A stretch of 29,989 nt of DNA from positions 67,228-97,216 of the forward strand of contig NWUY0300009083.1 in the NCBI GenBank assembly GCA_004151065.3. Direction: 5' to 3'. The translations under genes were made by a program, and so were the position numbers. Below are positions 20,266 through 29,989 of this stretch, piece by piece (the first letter of the stretch is position 1; every line of letters begins with the position of its first letter). Below the pieces are notes generated by a model. It was not told where the DNA came from and searched no databases. It saw nothing but the letters and a program-made list of their open reading frames with translations. The DNA comes from Larix sibirica. Its lineage: Eukaryota > Streptophyta > Pinopsida > Pinales > Pinaceae.

Positions 20266-20658
20266 AGTAACAACATTTGGAAAAATAATAGTATGAAAAA
20301 GAGTAACAGCACCTGGAAGATAACAATGCCTAAAGGAGTAGCAGCGCATGGACAAGTAACAACATATGTAGAAGTAACAACATCTGTAGAAGTAACAACA
20401 CGTGTCCAAGTAACAGAATCTAGAGAATTAACAATGCACGTACAAGTAACAACATCTAGAGAAGTAACAACACACGGACAAGTAACAACATTTGAAGAAG
20501 TAACAATGTGTGGACAAGTAACAACATCTAGAGAAGTGACAATGCATAGATAAGTAACAACATCTGGACAAGTAACTAGACACAGACAAGTAACAAGATC
20601 CAGAGAAGTAGTAGCATGCGACCAAGTAACATCAGAAAAATTTCTGAAGTAACAACAC
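20266..20658. repeat. 18-bp minisatellite of element 2, about 22 units
   Basis: Same AGTAACAACATCTAGAGA-type unit and nearly the same array length (393 versus 394 bases) as in element 1. The plus-strand frame 20293-20553 translates to a QVTTSREVTTHG-like pattern; its six-residue period simply reflects the 18-bp unit. Confidence 0.85.
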
Positions 20659-20797
20659 CATTTTTTTTTTAAGATGCCAACCTCTAGAAACTAGTTTTCA
20701 ACTGACATCCTAATGACTGCATTCTGATGGAATTTTCATAGCCAATATCATTATTTTTTTTAAAGTTTTTTTTTAACTTATTTATTTATTTTTTGAA

Positions 20798-22060
20798 TCA
20801 AGTTGTTGTGGACATAGAGGAATTTTCCTCTCTCAATATCACCTGCAAATGTGGATTAGAGGAGATACGTTGGATGAACTAATCTTTTGAATATGGCTTA
20901 TGATATAATCGTAGATTGTGTACATTTGAAAGCAGAGGAGCATGACCTTCATCTATGGTGACAAGTATGATAGTGTCATTGCTGAATACTGTGTCTACCT
21001 CATACATACCTAGCCACCTACTTTAGAGTTTACCTTTAAAATCCTTGAATCTAGAATCATACAATAGAGCCCAATCTCCCGACTCAAACACCTTTTTCTC
21101 ATTAATTTTATGGTTCCACTTAGCACGTTGCTATTGAAAAATATCAGTGTGTTGTAGTGTGGCTAATCGAATTTCATCCAACTCATTGAGTTGTTCCAAC
21201 CTATGATTTTGAGCTTTTGTCATATCTAATCCAACTTCTATAGTTGTTTTGAGTGTACTGCTTTCAAATTCAATTATAAATATTGGATTCTTACCATATA
21301 CCAGTTCAAATGGAGAGAAACCCGTGGTGCTTCACCAAGTCGGCGTGTATTCCCATAAAGCTTCCGACAATATATCAACCCAAACTTTGAAATAGCTAGC
21401 CACATATTTTGTAAGAATGTTTTCCAATACTTTATTTATACTCTCCACCTGTCTATTGGTTGTGGGTGGTATGGTTTGGTGATGTGGTGTTGGATATTAT
21501 ATTTTGAGAGAATCTGCTCAATCTTGTTCCTAGTAAATTGTTTTCCTCCGTCCATAACTATCTCTCTTGGCATTCCATATTGGACAAAAATTTTCATGAA
21601 CAAAAAATCCACGACGACCTATTATGTTGCATTGGAAATGGCCTTTGCTTTAGCCCACTTAGTCACATAATTCGTACAAACCAAAATATATGATTTATGG
21701 GGGATGGAGGGATAAATGGGCTGACAAAGTCAAGATCCCATTTTTCAAAGGGCTCTATGACTACCTGAACTTGTAAAGACATCTCATCTGATTGAATGGT
21801 TTGACCCATTCTATGGAAACTATCACAATTTTGCACATATTGCTTTTCATCACGAAAAATAGTAGTCCAATAATAGCCCATATGTAGTTCTTTGTGGTCA
21901 GTCCTTTTATCTGCAAAATTACCCCTACAGGGATTGTCATGACAGGCCTTCAAAACATCAGGAATTTCGTCTTTGCAAAGTCAACTTCGGACAATCTGAT
22001 TAGGTCCTATATTAAAAGGAAACCATTCATCCACGAGCACCTTGCACTCTGTTGGATGAT
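20798..22060 (-). pseudogene. Integrase of element 2
   Basis: The zinc domain reads ACHDNPCRGNFADKRTDH, GYYWTTIF and VQNCDSFHRMGQT, with the same Cys-to-Phe change at the last ligand as element 1, suggesting it predates their split. The core retains the LDFVSPF block near 21740 and a MDGGKQFT block near 21550. The HPQxNGQVE region near 21460 is frameshifted. The C-terminal TRWLG and HKPYSKD-like blocks follow, ending at TGA near 20798; the TAG at 8940 of element 1 reads CAG here. Plus-strand frames at 21476-21670 and 21894-22121 are shadows. Confidence 0.82.
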
Positions 22061-22593
22061 TCTTCATAGTTCTCTAGGAGAAATATGGTCAGGGAACTTT
22101 CCTGTAGCAAGACAATTATAAATATTTGCGTACTAAGGTGTATGGATAGAGATTGCAAATAAATTTTCAACTGGAAATTCATCTTCCATAGGTGAATCGT
22201 CCCTATTCATGACAAACTTAGACAATAAATCTGCTACTACGTTATCTTTACCGGGCTTGTCAACAATTGTAATATCAAATTACTATAGAAGTAATAGCCA
22301 TCTAGTGACTCGTGTGTTTGTGACAGGTTTGTTTGCAAGATACTTGATTGCCGAATGGTCTGTGTGGATAAAAGTGGGATAACCTATGATATAATGCCAA
22401 ATTTGTTGACTTAGAACACCACCACCCAAAACCCCTTTTTTGTAACTACATAATTTAACTCTACCGGAGTTAAATTTTTACTAGCATAGTAAATGGAATA
22501 TGGTTTCTTGTATTTTTCCTGATCCAATAATGCCCCAACAACTATGTCTGATGCATCTGAAGCATTGTGAAATGGAAAGCTCCAGTCTGGTCC
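22061..22593 (-). pseudogene. RNase H domain of element 2
   Basis: The minus strand shows YPTFIHTDHSAIKYLANKPV near 22340 with the catalytic-type Asp of HTDH retained, then TNTRVTRWLLLL, two adjacent stops, and FDITIVDKPGKDNVVADLLS near 22240. It is closer to a functional sequence than element 1, where two of these acids are lost. Confidence 0.75.
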
Positions 22594-23974
22594 TCATAAA
22601 ACAGGGGTTGTGGAAAGTAATTCTTTCAATTTCCCAAAATCTACGTCGCACTTATTAGTCTGGAAAAAGTCTACATACTTCATTAATAAAGCAAACAAAG
22701 GAGAAGCAATTTTCGAATAATTTTCCATGAAGCGACGGTAGTAACTAGTCTTACCCAGAAAAATACATACCTCTTTCTGTGTAATTAGTGGAGGCATATC
22801 AAGTATTACTTTAAATTTATCCAGGTCTACCTGAATACATGCAGCATAAAGAAAATTTCCCAACACAATCCCTTCTATCATTAACGTATGGCACTTTTTT
22901 GTGCTCATTGAAAGGTTTACCAGATTACAATGCTTGAGTAATTTTTCAAGGTTAGATAAAGCTTCTTAAAAATTAGTACCATATGGTGTGAAATCATCCA
23001 TGAAAATATTAACACTATCATTAACTAAATATGAGAAAATGCCCAAAATGACCATCTGAAAGGTGGCAGGTGCATTGCAGAGACCGAATGGAAGAACACA
23101 ATATGAAAACTTACCCCATGGATAGGTAAAATTAGTCTTATATTGATCTTTAGGTGTTATCTGGATTTGGTTGTAGTCGCTAAAACCATCGATAAAGGAC
23201 AATAATTTCTTCCCCGAGAGAGTGTCAAGCACTTGGTCTATGAAGGGCAGTGGGAAATGATCTTTTTGTGTGGCTTTATTCAATTCTCTATAATCTACAC
23301 AAACCACCATTTTCCATTATTCTTGGGAACAATGACAAGAGGTGATACCCATTCACTATCAGATATAGGATAGATAAAATTCACATCCAAAATTTTCTGG
23401 AGTTCTTGTTTAACAATATCTTATAATGTAGGGTTCATACTCCTTTGTGGTTGTCTACTTGGGATGCAGTCTTTTTTGATATAGATGTGGTGTGTACAGA
23501 GATCGGGGTGCACACCATTCATATCTCTATAATCCCATGCAAAATCCATATTTTCATATTTTAAAACTTGTAGAAGCTGGTCTCTTTGCAATGGAGTCAG
23601 ATTTGGGTTTATGTTTAATGTTTTGCTAGGCTCAATTTGTATAGGAATACTACTGTGAATTTTGGTTGTCGAAATTTCCTCTTCATCTTCTGGTTCTTGT
23701 TCGAGATTATCCTCTGTATTATACTCTAATGTGTTATGTATCATTTGATATGTAGGGTGGGAGATAGAGGGTGGGTTACTGATAAAATTGAAATAACATC
23801 ATCCTCCATTTCATCCTTAAAAGTTAGGACTTTATTTATGGTGAGGACAGGATGCACAATTTCATTTTCAATTTTGAAATCAATGCATGCAGAATCTTCA
23901 CAAGTCACACTAGGCCTTGCTTTCGGAGGGTAGAGGTTTAGATTATTTTTAGAATACCCATGGGAAATAGTCAT
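22594..23974 (-). pseudogene. Reverse transcriptase and upstream linker of element 2
   Basis: The best-preserved enzyme segment in the window. Linker 23421-23974 includes TPLQRDQLLQVLKYENMDFA and DLCTHHIYIKKDCIPSRQPQ, leading into RT. The open piece 22966-23310 carries CVDYRELNKATQKDHFPLPF, LLSFIDGFSDYNQIQI (first catalytic D), LPFGLCNAPATFQ, and IFMDDFTPYG with both aspartates (codons 22993-22998). The thumb lies within 22594-22908. These are canonical Ty3/gypsy RT blocks. A stop after GTNF (around 22965) and shifts in the linker break the frame. Confidence 0.9.
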
Positions 23975-24046
23975 ATTTCCTTATCTGCAGATAATGTAGG
24001 AATTTGTTGTTGCTAGTCATGGTATTCCCATGATTAGGGGGTGGCC

Positions 24047-24424
24047 TTATAAATGAGATTTCAACCGCAGAACAAGGAAATTAGATGGATATTCCCAATG
24101 GTATACTGACATGATAAAGTCCTCTACTATTCCCTCTAGCATAATAGTATATCTATCTGCTAATTCCAGGATAGTATGGGTCTGTATCAGGTTTTCAAGT
24201 TTTAGTGCCTCTCCAGTCTCCATTTTCATTATGTTTATAGTTGTGCCAAGGTCAACTAAGGTATTAGGAAAAAAAATCCCTTGAATTTGGACAATAATGG
24301 TCAGGTTCCAGGGATCACCATATTTAATAGGTGTGATATTCCCTAAAATAAGGTGAGATAACTTCCCTAATACATGAATAGTTGGTGGGTACTTAGGTTT
24401 CCTTCCCGGTTTCCTGAGGGACAA
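24047..24424 (-). pseudogene. Aspartic protease (retropepsin-like) of element 2
   Basis: Open for 125 codons. It reads RKPGRKPKYPPTIHVLGKLS, then FFPNTLVDLGTTINIM with catalytic Asp at 24251-24253 in a D-L-G triad, then ILELADRYTIMLEGIVEDF. Intact-looking at this level, unlike the D-L-A of element 1. The flanking gag and RT frames are broken. Confidence 0.82.
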
Positions 24425-26710
24425 CTCCCTAACAATTTTAGCATAGATCGGGACATCCTATAACTGAGGTATTTTAACACAAATTCTGGAGTTCTCCCAA
24501 ATGGTTGAACTCAGGTTTTGGGGGTATCCTTGTTATTTCCAGTCTTTCAGGATATGCAGGGGTAATAGTCTAGGATTGAGTTGAACTAGTGATAGTTGTT
24601 TTTACTCCTAGGGTTGTGACTTGATCAAGATTCGTTTCCTTCTATTGTGGTTTCTTTGCATTAGGAGATGAGAGTTCTTCCTCCATAATTATTGGTGGTT
24701 TCTCAAGTTGAACTATCCTTCCAGACCTTAAATGAATGTTGTTGTATTGTAAAGGACTGATACTATAGGTTGGAAAGGTAGTTGTTTCATATTCTTAAAG
24801 TGTTTTATTATTTAGGTTGGGATTTGCTTCTACATGCAATTGGGGTCGAATTAAAGGGACATCCATCTGAGTATTCATAGGAATATTCATAGGAAGTTGA
24901 GGTTGTGGCTGAACAGGTACCGGTGCTAGTAACTGCTAAGGTAATATAGGTTGTGGCATCGAGAATTGTTGTGCAGGGAAAGGGTTGTTTCACCAGTTTT
25001 GAGACTATGATGGGTTTTGGATTGGATGAGTTGGCCAAGGTACCCAAGGAGAAGGTTATTGAAACTGTTGTGAATTTTTCCAATGCTGGGTAGGGAATTG
25101 TGATTGCTGAGATGCATATTGGTTTTGCGAGTGCTGAGACATATACTGATTTTTTCCAATTATTGAAAAATGCAGATGAGTCTTGATTCATACCTGGAGG
25201 TCTATTTTTCCATGGATTCTTTTTTCCTAGAAAATATGCTGGCTCTACTTACTCACTGGTATTTTGGTACATCGCCTTGAATCTTGGTATTAATGGACAG
25301 GATTTTGTAAGACGGTCCTTGTTTCCAACTGTACATAAACACACATCATTGAGCGGATACTTCTTAACTGGGTAATTTTGTCTGCATATTGGATAGAAAA
25401 CAACCAATACCTTATCTTCTTCAAATTGTCTCTACTTTGTTTGAAATACATCTAGCTTTGATGATAAGGTCCCGAGAATGTCTTTTTTGAAATATTCCAA
25501 TAGGGTCCCTATCTCTATCCAATTTTCTTCGCCATTAGCTAACTTGGCCACCCAGGTAGGAAGATCTCTAATTCCTATCCTATTTATGGAACATCCTCGA
25601 GAACTTCTCCTACACTAGTCACAAATGGTCTCATAAATTTCCTTATAGATATATCCTTTTCCCATTATGTTCATCATGTCAATCCACTCATTCCTCGTAT
25701 TAGAATTGTCTTCAAGACTTCATTTCCTAGTGCAACATGTGGAGATACTTGCAAATTGTACAAGAAACGTTTTACGTAGTCATCCAAATTATTGTCTTCT
25801 TTTTGAGTCATCTTGAAAATTTCTTCACTAAGGTCTTAGGATCTGTAATATTCTTGATATTTTCCGAGAAATGCATTCTTCATTTTACCCCAAGTTGTTA
25901 TAGATCCACCACCCAAGCCCATAAACCATCTCAAGGCCACACCTTTCAAAGTGGCAGGTTATAGTTTGTGTTTCTGCAGATCAGTAGTGTAGTCATAGAT
26001 TTTTCATAATACGTCAAACTCGAACATAAATCTGTTTGGATCCTCCGTGGTTATCCTGTGGAAATTTGGGAGAGCAGAAAAAAAAATAGGTTTCATTGAT
26101 GCTACTCCTGAAGTATCATCAATGGGGTATTGAATGGTAGATGTAGTGGCATTCATCGTTCATGGATTTGTGTCTTCCACAATTTCCAGTACTCCTCAGG
26201 GATTCCAAAATCAATAGGAACCCGTTCAAACAAAATATATTCCTCCATATTTGGTGAAAAGGTCTTGACAACACTTCCTTGATCCAGAGGAGTGAATTTA
26301 GGGACTATTAAAATATGATGTTTAATTGTGTTCCCCTTTATCTCCCCTTGCCCTTTGAGTGGTATGTGAGGCCTTGGTTCTGTTGGAGGTAAATGGGGCT
26401 CAGGTACTACTATTATAGCTAGCAAGGTTAAACCCCTTTTTCGACTCGGATCCATTGTCTCACTTTGTTGTTCTAGAAGATCATGCAACTCACCTTCTAT
26501 AGTAGCATCTCACCCCTGTTGTGTGGAGTGTCAATGACTGGGACCTGTTTGAGGCACTACTGCGTGGCATGATGTGGATTCTGATTCAGCCTTTTTGATG
26601 ATTTATTGAATGTATTTTTTTCGCTCCTGGTCCTTGTGTTCCTATCTACCTACAATTTTATTAGTATATGGTTGTATACCTGTACCCCTAGGATTTGTTC
26701 CTCTATTCAT
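24425..26710 (-). pseudogene. Gag of element 2
   Basis: ATG at 26710-26708 is homologous to 14823 in element 1. The N-terminal piece (26153-26488) contains EPHLPPTEPRPHIPLKG. The capsid-type core (about 25760-26150) shows LPNFHRITTEDP and LKGVALRWFMGLGGGSITTW with stops. The zinc knuckle (25357-25395) reads YPICRQNYPVKKY: the first and last Cys and the His are all Tyr. The Asn/Gln-rich tail lies at 24926-25200. Inactivated. Confidence 0.83.
25357..25395 (-). other. Destroyed gag zinc knuckle (element 2)
   Basis: Homologous to 13463-13501, but three of four zinc ligands have become Tyr. Each change is explained by one transition. Confidence 0.75.
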
Positions 26711-26908
26711 TCATTCCATTTGCTACTTTATTCACACAAAAACTTTATTCCAGATGAGATTAGAGTCTACCATGGATGATCCCCATGCAAGGAATCAACT
26801 ATATATGCGTAGGGTCTTACCTCTCATATTTATATCTCAGGTCTTAGTAGAACCGAATGTACCCAGAAAAATAAACTGCGCAAGTTGCAATTTTGCACCT
26901 TTGTAACC
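26711..26908 (-). other. 5' leader of element 2
   Basis: Untranslated stretch between the primer site and the gag ATG; the plus-strand frame 26610-26906 over it is not a gene. Confidence 0.6.
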
Positions 26909-26926
26909 TCCCCGGCATCGACGCCA
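26909..26926 (-). promoter_or_regulatory. Primer-binding site of element 2 (tRNA-Asp type)
   Basis: The minus strand reads TGGCGTCGATGCCGGGGA, three bases after LTR C. It matches the complement of the plant tRNA-Asp 3' end (TGGCGCCGTTGCCGGGGA, from memory) at 16 of 18 bases. tRNA-Asp priming is known in Athila-type elements. Confidence 0.75.
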
Positions 26927-27603
26927 AAATGTTGGGGCTAATACTGGTCTATTATAATCACCAAACTAGCACACACACATTAATTACCAATCTAGGAATG
27001 TTAAATTTCAAGGCTATGTGCAAAGTATATGCAGATGCAAATGTTCTTTAATGTTGTAAGGAAAACCAGATGCATTGCAACTAGTATAGCATCAATTTAC
27101 TCAATCTAGAAGTACTCATTCATAAAACAAGAACTCAAGAAATCATTAATACTCTATTATAAAATCTTTAGAAAACATAACACTGAAACCACTTTGAGAT
27201 ATTAAAAAGCATTCTACAATCATCCACACAACTTGAAGCAAGAAAGTATCTAACCACAATGCTCAATTGCTGACACTCCACTCTCAAGAAACTTCTGCTA
27301 TAGGAATCAAGTTACTGTCTACAGAAAACCAGTGCTTAATTGCCAAACTCTTATAACAACAAGCTCATTAAAAAGGTAACAAATAAACTCAATCATCCAA
27401 TCTTAAAGAACAATTTGACTATAGAATAAAAAATGGCATCTAACTTAGGAAATCTTAATTAATATTTTTTGCAATCAGAGTGAAAGAAATAACAAAGGAT
27501 AAACAAGCATCACACATTTATTATTATTCAATCTTCTTCACCAAGAAACCATGAAATACCAATTCTGAAATCAATCAATGCAGTAGTGAAAAGATCAATG
27601 AAG

Positions 27604-27628
27604 ACACACACACACACACACACACACA
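27604..27628. repeat. (CA)n microsatellite in LTR C
   Basis: Uninterrupted AC/CA run of 25 bases at the homologous LTR position. Confidence 0.9.
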
Positions 27629-27868
27629 ATTTATCTATTCTAGAAAGTAATTAATAAATCAAGCAGCTCTTGGTCAGGGAAGGGGGCCTTTCCTTCTCTC
27701 ACCAGGGTTGCTACACACACTTAAAGACTTAGAGAATCAAAAGAGCATTCATATTATAAGAGAAAAGGTCCAATTACAGATTGCCTCACTGTTCTTCCTA
27801 CACTCCTTCTTTTCCTAAGTCTTAATCCTCTATTTTACATCCCCCCCATGAACCCCGGGATACATATT

Positions 27869-27874
27869 TTTATT
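27869..27874 (-). terminator. Poly(A) signal AATAAA in LTR C
   Basis: Third conserved copy of the minus-strand AATAAA, just downstream of the palindrome at 27912-27947. Confidence 0.45.
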
Positions 27875-27911
27875 ATCACTAAAGTAACAAATCCCTTGAA
27901 TGCGAATAATT

Positions 27912-27947
27912 GAACACCTTGAGAATCAGAGATTCTCAAGGTTGTTC
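27912..27947 (-). promoter_or_regulatory. Palindrome in LTR C, predicted transcript hairpin
   Basis: Arms CCTTGAGAATC and GATTCTCAAGG (11 bp, perfect) flank a 3-base AGA loop, and GAACA/TGTTC extends the stem past one bulged base. Its near edge is about 54 bases past the TATA-like site, so a transcript starting at the usual distance would fold this hairpin close to its 5' end. Confidence 0.65.
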
Positions 27948-28000
27948 ATTCAATTTATAACCTATATCCGTTAATTGCTAAATTTTTGTTACAACCGGTA

Positions 28001-28012
28001 TATAAAAATATA
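28001..28012 (-). promoter_or_regulatory. TATA-like site of LTR C
   Basis: Same 12-mer as in LTRs A and B. As LTR C is the 5' LTR of element 2, this would be the promoter driving its genomic transcript. Confidence 0.45.
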
Positions 28013-28491
28013 CATGGTATTTCGTAAATAATGGAACTTTTAGATCCTAGAATAACCACATGTTGTTGTGCTGGCATTTGTATAAATCACACTTGAGCAT
28101 AGGTTGAAGACCAAATTCTCAAGTGTAAACATAGTGACAATGTTGTATGAGAACAAGTAGCAGCATCGTAGGTGACAACAACCCAAAAATAGTTTGTACT
28201 TTGGTCGACGGGGAAGTAATAACATCAAATGTTTCAATGCACGATCAACCTGTTCTTTCCATGTGCACACAAGATCCCGAATCATCCGATTAATAAGCCA
28301 ACTTAAGCACAAATACCACTTTAAATCATTACATTATAACTCAAAACAATTCAAGTAATTAGAGAGGTTGTACCTTGAGTTTAGGACTTCAATTAGGGGA
28401 AAGATAGTATCAAAAGAGGTAAGAATGAACTTAAAGGAGTCCAAAACAGGGTAAACAAGTGGTCAAAATGTGACAATTCACGCGCACAACG

Positions 28492-29885
28492 GTTTGTTCC
28501 ATTCTTTGTTGATTATTTTTAGAAATTATGCTAGTTCTTCATCTGAAACCTTGGCTAGTGTAAATACTCCAATGGTTGTTGTGATCCCAGTCATCTGCTG
28601 AAGTGGTATTGTAATGGTTGATACTCACTTATCCTTCTTCTTTTTTCCTTTATCTACTTTTTTTGTTTCTTATGGTTGTCTTGCTTCGTTGGTCAGAGGT
28701 ACTTGCTATGTCGTTGCATGATACGGGATCATGGTGGAGATTGTTGCAGTGGTCAAAGGACTAGGCATATGGATAGTCGTTGGTATTGTTGTTGAAGTGG
28801 TCAATGGAGTAGAGACCGAAATGGTTGATGTGGTGATTGGGTGGGAGGTCAAAGGAACAGTCAACAAGGTAACAGTCGATGGAATGGTAACTTGAGGAGT
28901 CAACGGGATGGTCGAGGAGGTGGTCGATGTGATGGTTAGTGGAGTGGATGTCAGGAAGGGTAGAGGGATAGACGATGGAGTACTCGTTGGATTTGTGGGT
29001 AGTATCATTGGCGAAATTCAATGTGGTGGGTGATATACTAATCGAAGGCAAGGATAACGGGGCGGTTAATGTAGCATATGAAGAGATTAATGATGGCGTT
29101 ATAGTCACAATGGTTGTTGTGGTTAGAATGATCAGTGAAGTGGTCAATGAGATGGATGATGTAGTAGATAATAAAGTGGTCAAAAGGGAGGTTGAAGTAC
29201 TTGATGATAGAGTTATTGGTCTGATAATTGATCGAATGGGTGGCAGTTGGAATGGATTCTTTAATGGAGAAGGTCTTGGGTCCTAAGGTGGAGGTAAAAT
29301 AGATAATTTTTTAGGTTATAAGTTTGTTCCTAGGAGAACATGACGTATTGTGATCAGTTGTTGTAGTTGCAAAAATACGGTGGACAATGATTCCAAAGAA
29401 AATCATGGTAAGTTGTAAGAAGTTGCATAATTTTGGAGTAATGGTGATGGTTGGCAATGTTAATGTTGTTGAGGGATTGGTTTTTTATTTGATTTGGGTT
29501 AGCAAGGGAGGTTGTGTTTCTTTAGTTAAGTATTTCTTTTTTTTTTAAGAGGGCTTATGAGTACTTCGAGTCTTTGTATGGATGGGCGGGAGAGGGATCG
29601 AAGATGCTTTTACCTTTTTGGCAGGTGATGTCCCTTGCGACTAAAAAATCTCTTCTATATATGATGTTCTGGGTAGCTTCAATGATTATAGTCTCGTATT
29701 TTTCTCTTGCATCAACGATGTCTTCTTCAGTAACAAGGTCAGCAGCAATTTCTTTTTCTTAGACTACTGTCAAGTTGACTTTCTTTCGATATTCTACTGA
29801 TAGGTCAAGATTTTTTCAGTGACATGGTCGAGTTTTTCTTTCACTCTAAGATCGTCGAAATTTGGCTCAACCCATTCTTGTATCA
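28492..29885 (-). pseudogene. Degenerate minus-strand frame with Thr/Ser/Pro-rich middle
   Basis: Not recognised. Reading right to left, a charged part near 29880-29480 gives KPNFDDLRVKEKLDHVTEKI and, after a shift, KKKEIAADLVTEEDIVDARE. A repetitive part (about 29180-28700) is dominated by Thr, Ser, Pro and Ile, as in STPLTTSTTIPTTI. A Lys-rich stretch (KKVDKGKKKKDK, near 28650) and VSDEELA (near 28530) follow before LTR C cuts it. Stops and shifts occur throughout. It could be an ORF of another retroelement or a low-complexity plant protein remnant. The overlapping plus-strand frame 28975-29286 is a shadow. Confidence 0.35.
28735..29180. repeat. Degenerate short-period repeat (GTCGATGTGATG-like)
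   Basis: Plus-strand phrases such as GTCGATGTGATG, GTCAATGGAGTAGAG and GTGGTCAATGAGATGG recur with a 6-12 base rhythm. This produces the Thr/Ser/Pro-rich translation on the minus strand and Val/Asp-rich on the plus strand. Confidence 0.6.
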
Positions 29886-29989
29886 TAGGTCACAAGCAAG
29901 GAAAATTTTAAGGATCCATAATTTTCTTAAAGTGTAGAAACCTTGGTGAATCTTACTAACTAGTATAGACCCATCTAACTCTGGTTCTA
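29886..29989. other. Unassigned right edge
   Basis: No feature recognised; it may continue the minus-strand frame to the left. Confidence 0.4.

Larger units (their letters stand above)
19777..20797 (-). other. Spacer between pol and the 3' frame, element 2
   Basis: Counterpart of 7871-8894, with the minisatellite at 20266-20658, an A/T-rich stretch at 20660-20797 and the internal purine tract at 19843-19855. No coding signal. Confidence 0.6.
3198..28491 (-). mobile_element. Tandem gypsy complex: three LTRs, two internal regions
   Basis: Three same-orientation LTRs (3198-4727, 15056-16602, 26930-28491) alternate with two internal regions (4728-15055 and 16603-26929) of the same family. Matching landmarks are 11.7-11.9 kb apart throughout: gag start 14823 and 26710, pol end 8895 and 20798, minisatellite 8361 and 20266. 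The middle LTR is the 5' LTR of the left copy and the 3' LTR of the right copy. Such LTR-internal-LTR-internal-LTR arrays normally arise by recombination between LTRs. Five bases outside the ends are CTATG (left) and GTTTG (right), with no clear duplication. Confidence 0.9.
15056..28491 (-). mobile_element. Element 2 (right copy), Athila/Tat-like Ty3/gypsy
   Basis: Minus-strand order as in element 1, with LTR C as the 5' LTR and LTR B as the shared 3' LTR. About 13.4 kb. Its primer-binding site and RT catalytic core are better preserved than in element 1, but the gag zinc knuckle is destroyed and the polypurine tract has decayed. Many frameshifts lie at different places from those in element 1, so the two copies decayed independently. 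Confidence 0.85.
26930..28491 (-). repeat. LTR C (5' LTR of element 2), 1562 bp
   Basis: Starts TGTTGGGGCTAATACTGG. The outer end reads CACAACG where A and B have CCCAACA, so the terminal CA has decayed and the boundary is set by alignment to the other copies. A 25-base (CA)n run lies at 27604-27628, the palindrome at 27912-27947, TATA-like at 28001-28012 and AATAAA at 27869-27874. No purine tract follows the outer edge, as expected for the 5' LTR. Confidence 0.9.

Noticed and set aside
20293-20553. Plus-strand frame with a six-residue QVTTxx period
   Set aside because: It is produced by the 18-bp minisatellite; the element is transcribed from the other strand and the frame in element 1 is broken.
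26909-26926. Possible tRNA gene
   Set aside because: Only the 18 bases complementary to a tRNA 3' end are present, next to an LTR; it is a primer-binding site.

Overview
This window is plant nuclear repeat DNA. It is AT-rich and I see no host gene that I can support. Almost all of it is decayed LTR retrotransposon sequence. The heavy decay, long LTRs and nesting fit a large, slowly purged plant genome; a gymnosperm is possible, but that is a weak inference.

The core (3198-28491) is one head-to-tail complex of a single Ty3/gypsy family on the minus strand. It has three LTRs of about 1.53-1.56 kb (A 3198-4727, B 15056-16602, C 26930-28491) and two internal regions of about 10.3 kb, with LTR B shared. 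Each LTR begins TGTTGGG; A and B end CCCAACA. Each internal region, read right to left, holds: a primer-binding site like the 3' end of tRNA-Asp, gag, an aspartic protease, reverse transcriptase, RNase H, integrase, a spacer of about 1 kb with an 18-bp minisatellite and an internal polypurine tract, a degenerate 3' reading frame of about 3 kb with no recognised function, and the final polypurine tract. The tRNA-Asp primer, RT sequence and extra 3' frame resemble the Athila/Tat branch of plant gypsy elements. Both copies are dead: stops and frameshifts occur throughout, element 1 has lost an RT catalytic aspartate, and element 2 has lost its gag zinc knuckle.

Left of the complex (1-3197) are: unassigned sequence split by an 889-bp TIR DNA transposon rich in GGTTCG (319-1207) with a 9-bp target duplication; a putative chromovirus LTR ending at 2734; the minus-strand end of a chromovirus integrase with chromodomain (2735-3016); two ambiguous bases (3017-3018); and a plus-strand integrase core fragment (3019-3197) cut off by LTR A.

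Right of the complex (28492-29989) is a degenerate minus-strand frame with a Thr/Ser/Pro-rich repetitive middle. The two flanks do not form one interrupted sequence and show no clear target duplication. This suggests the tandem arose by recombination between LTRs of two separately inserted elements.
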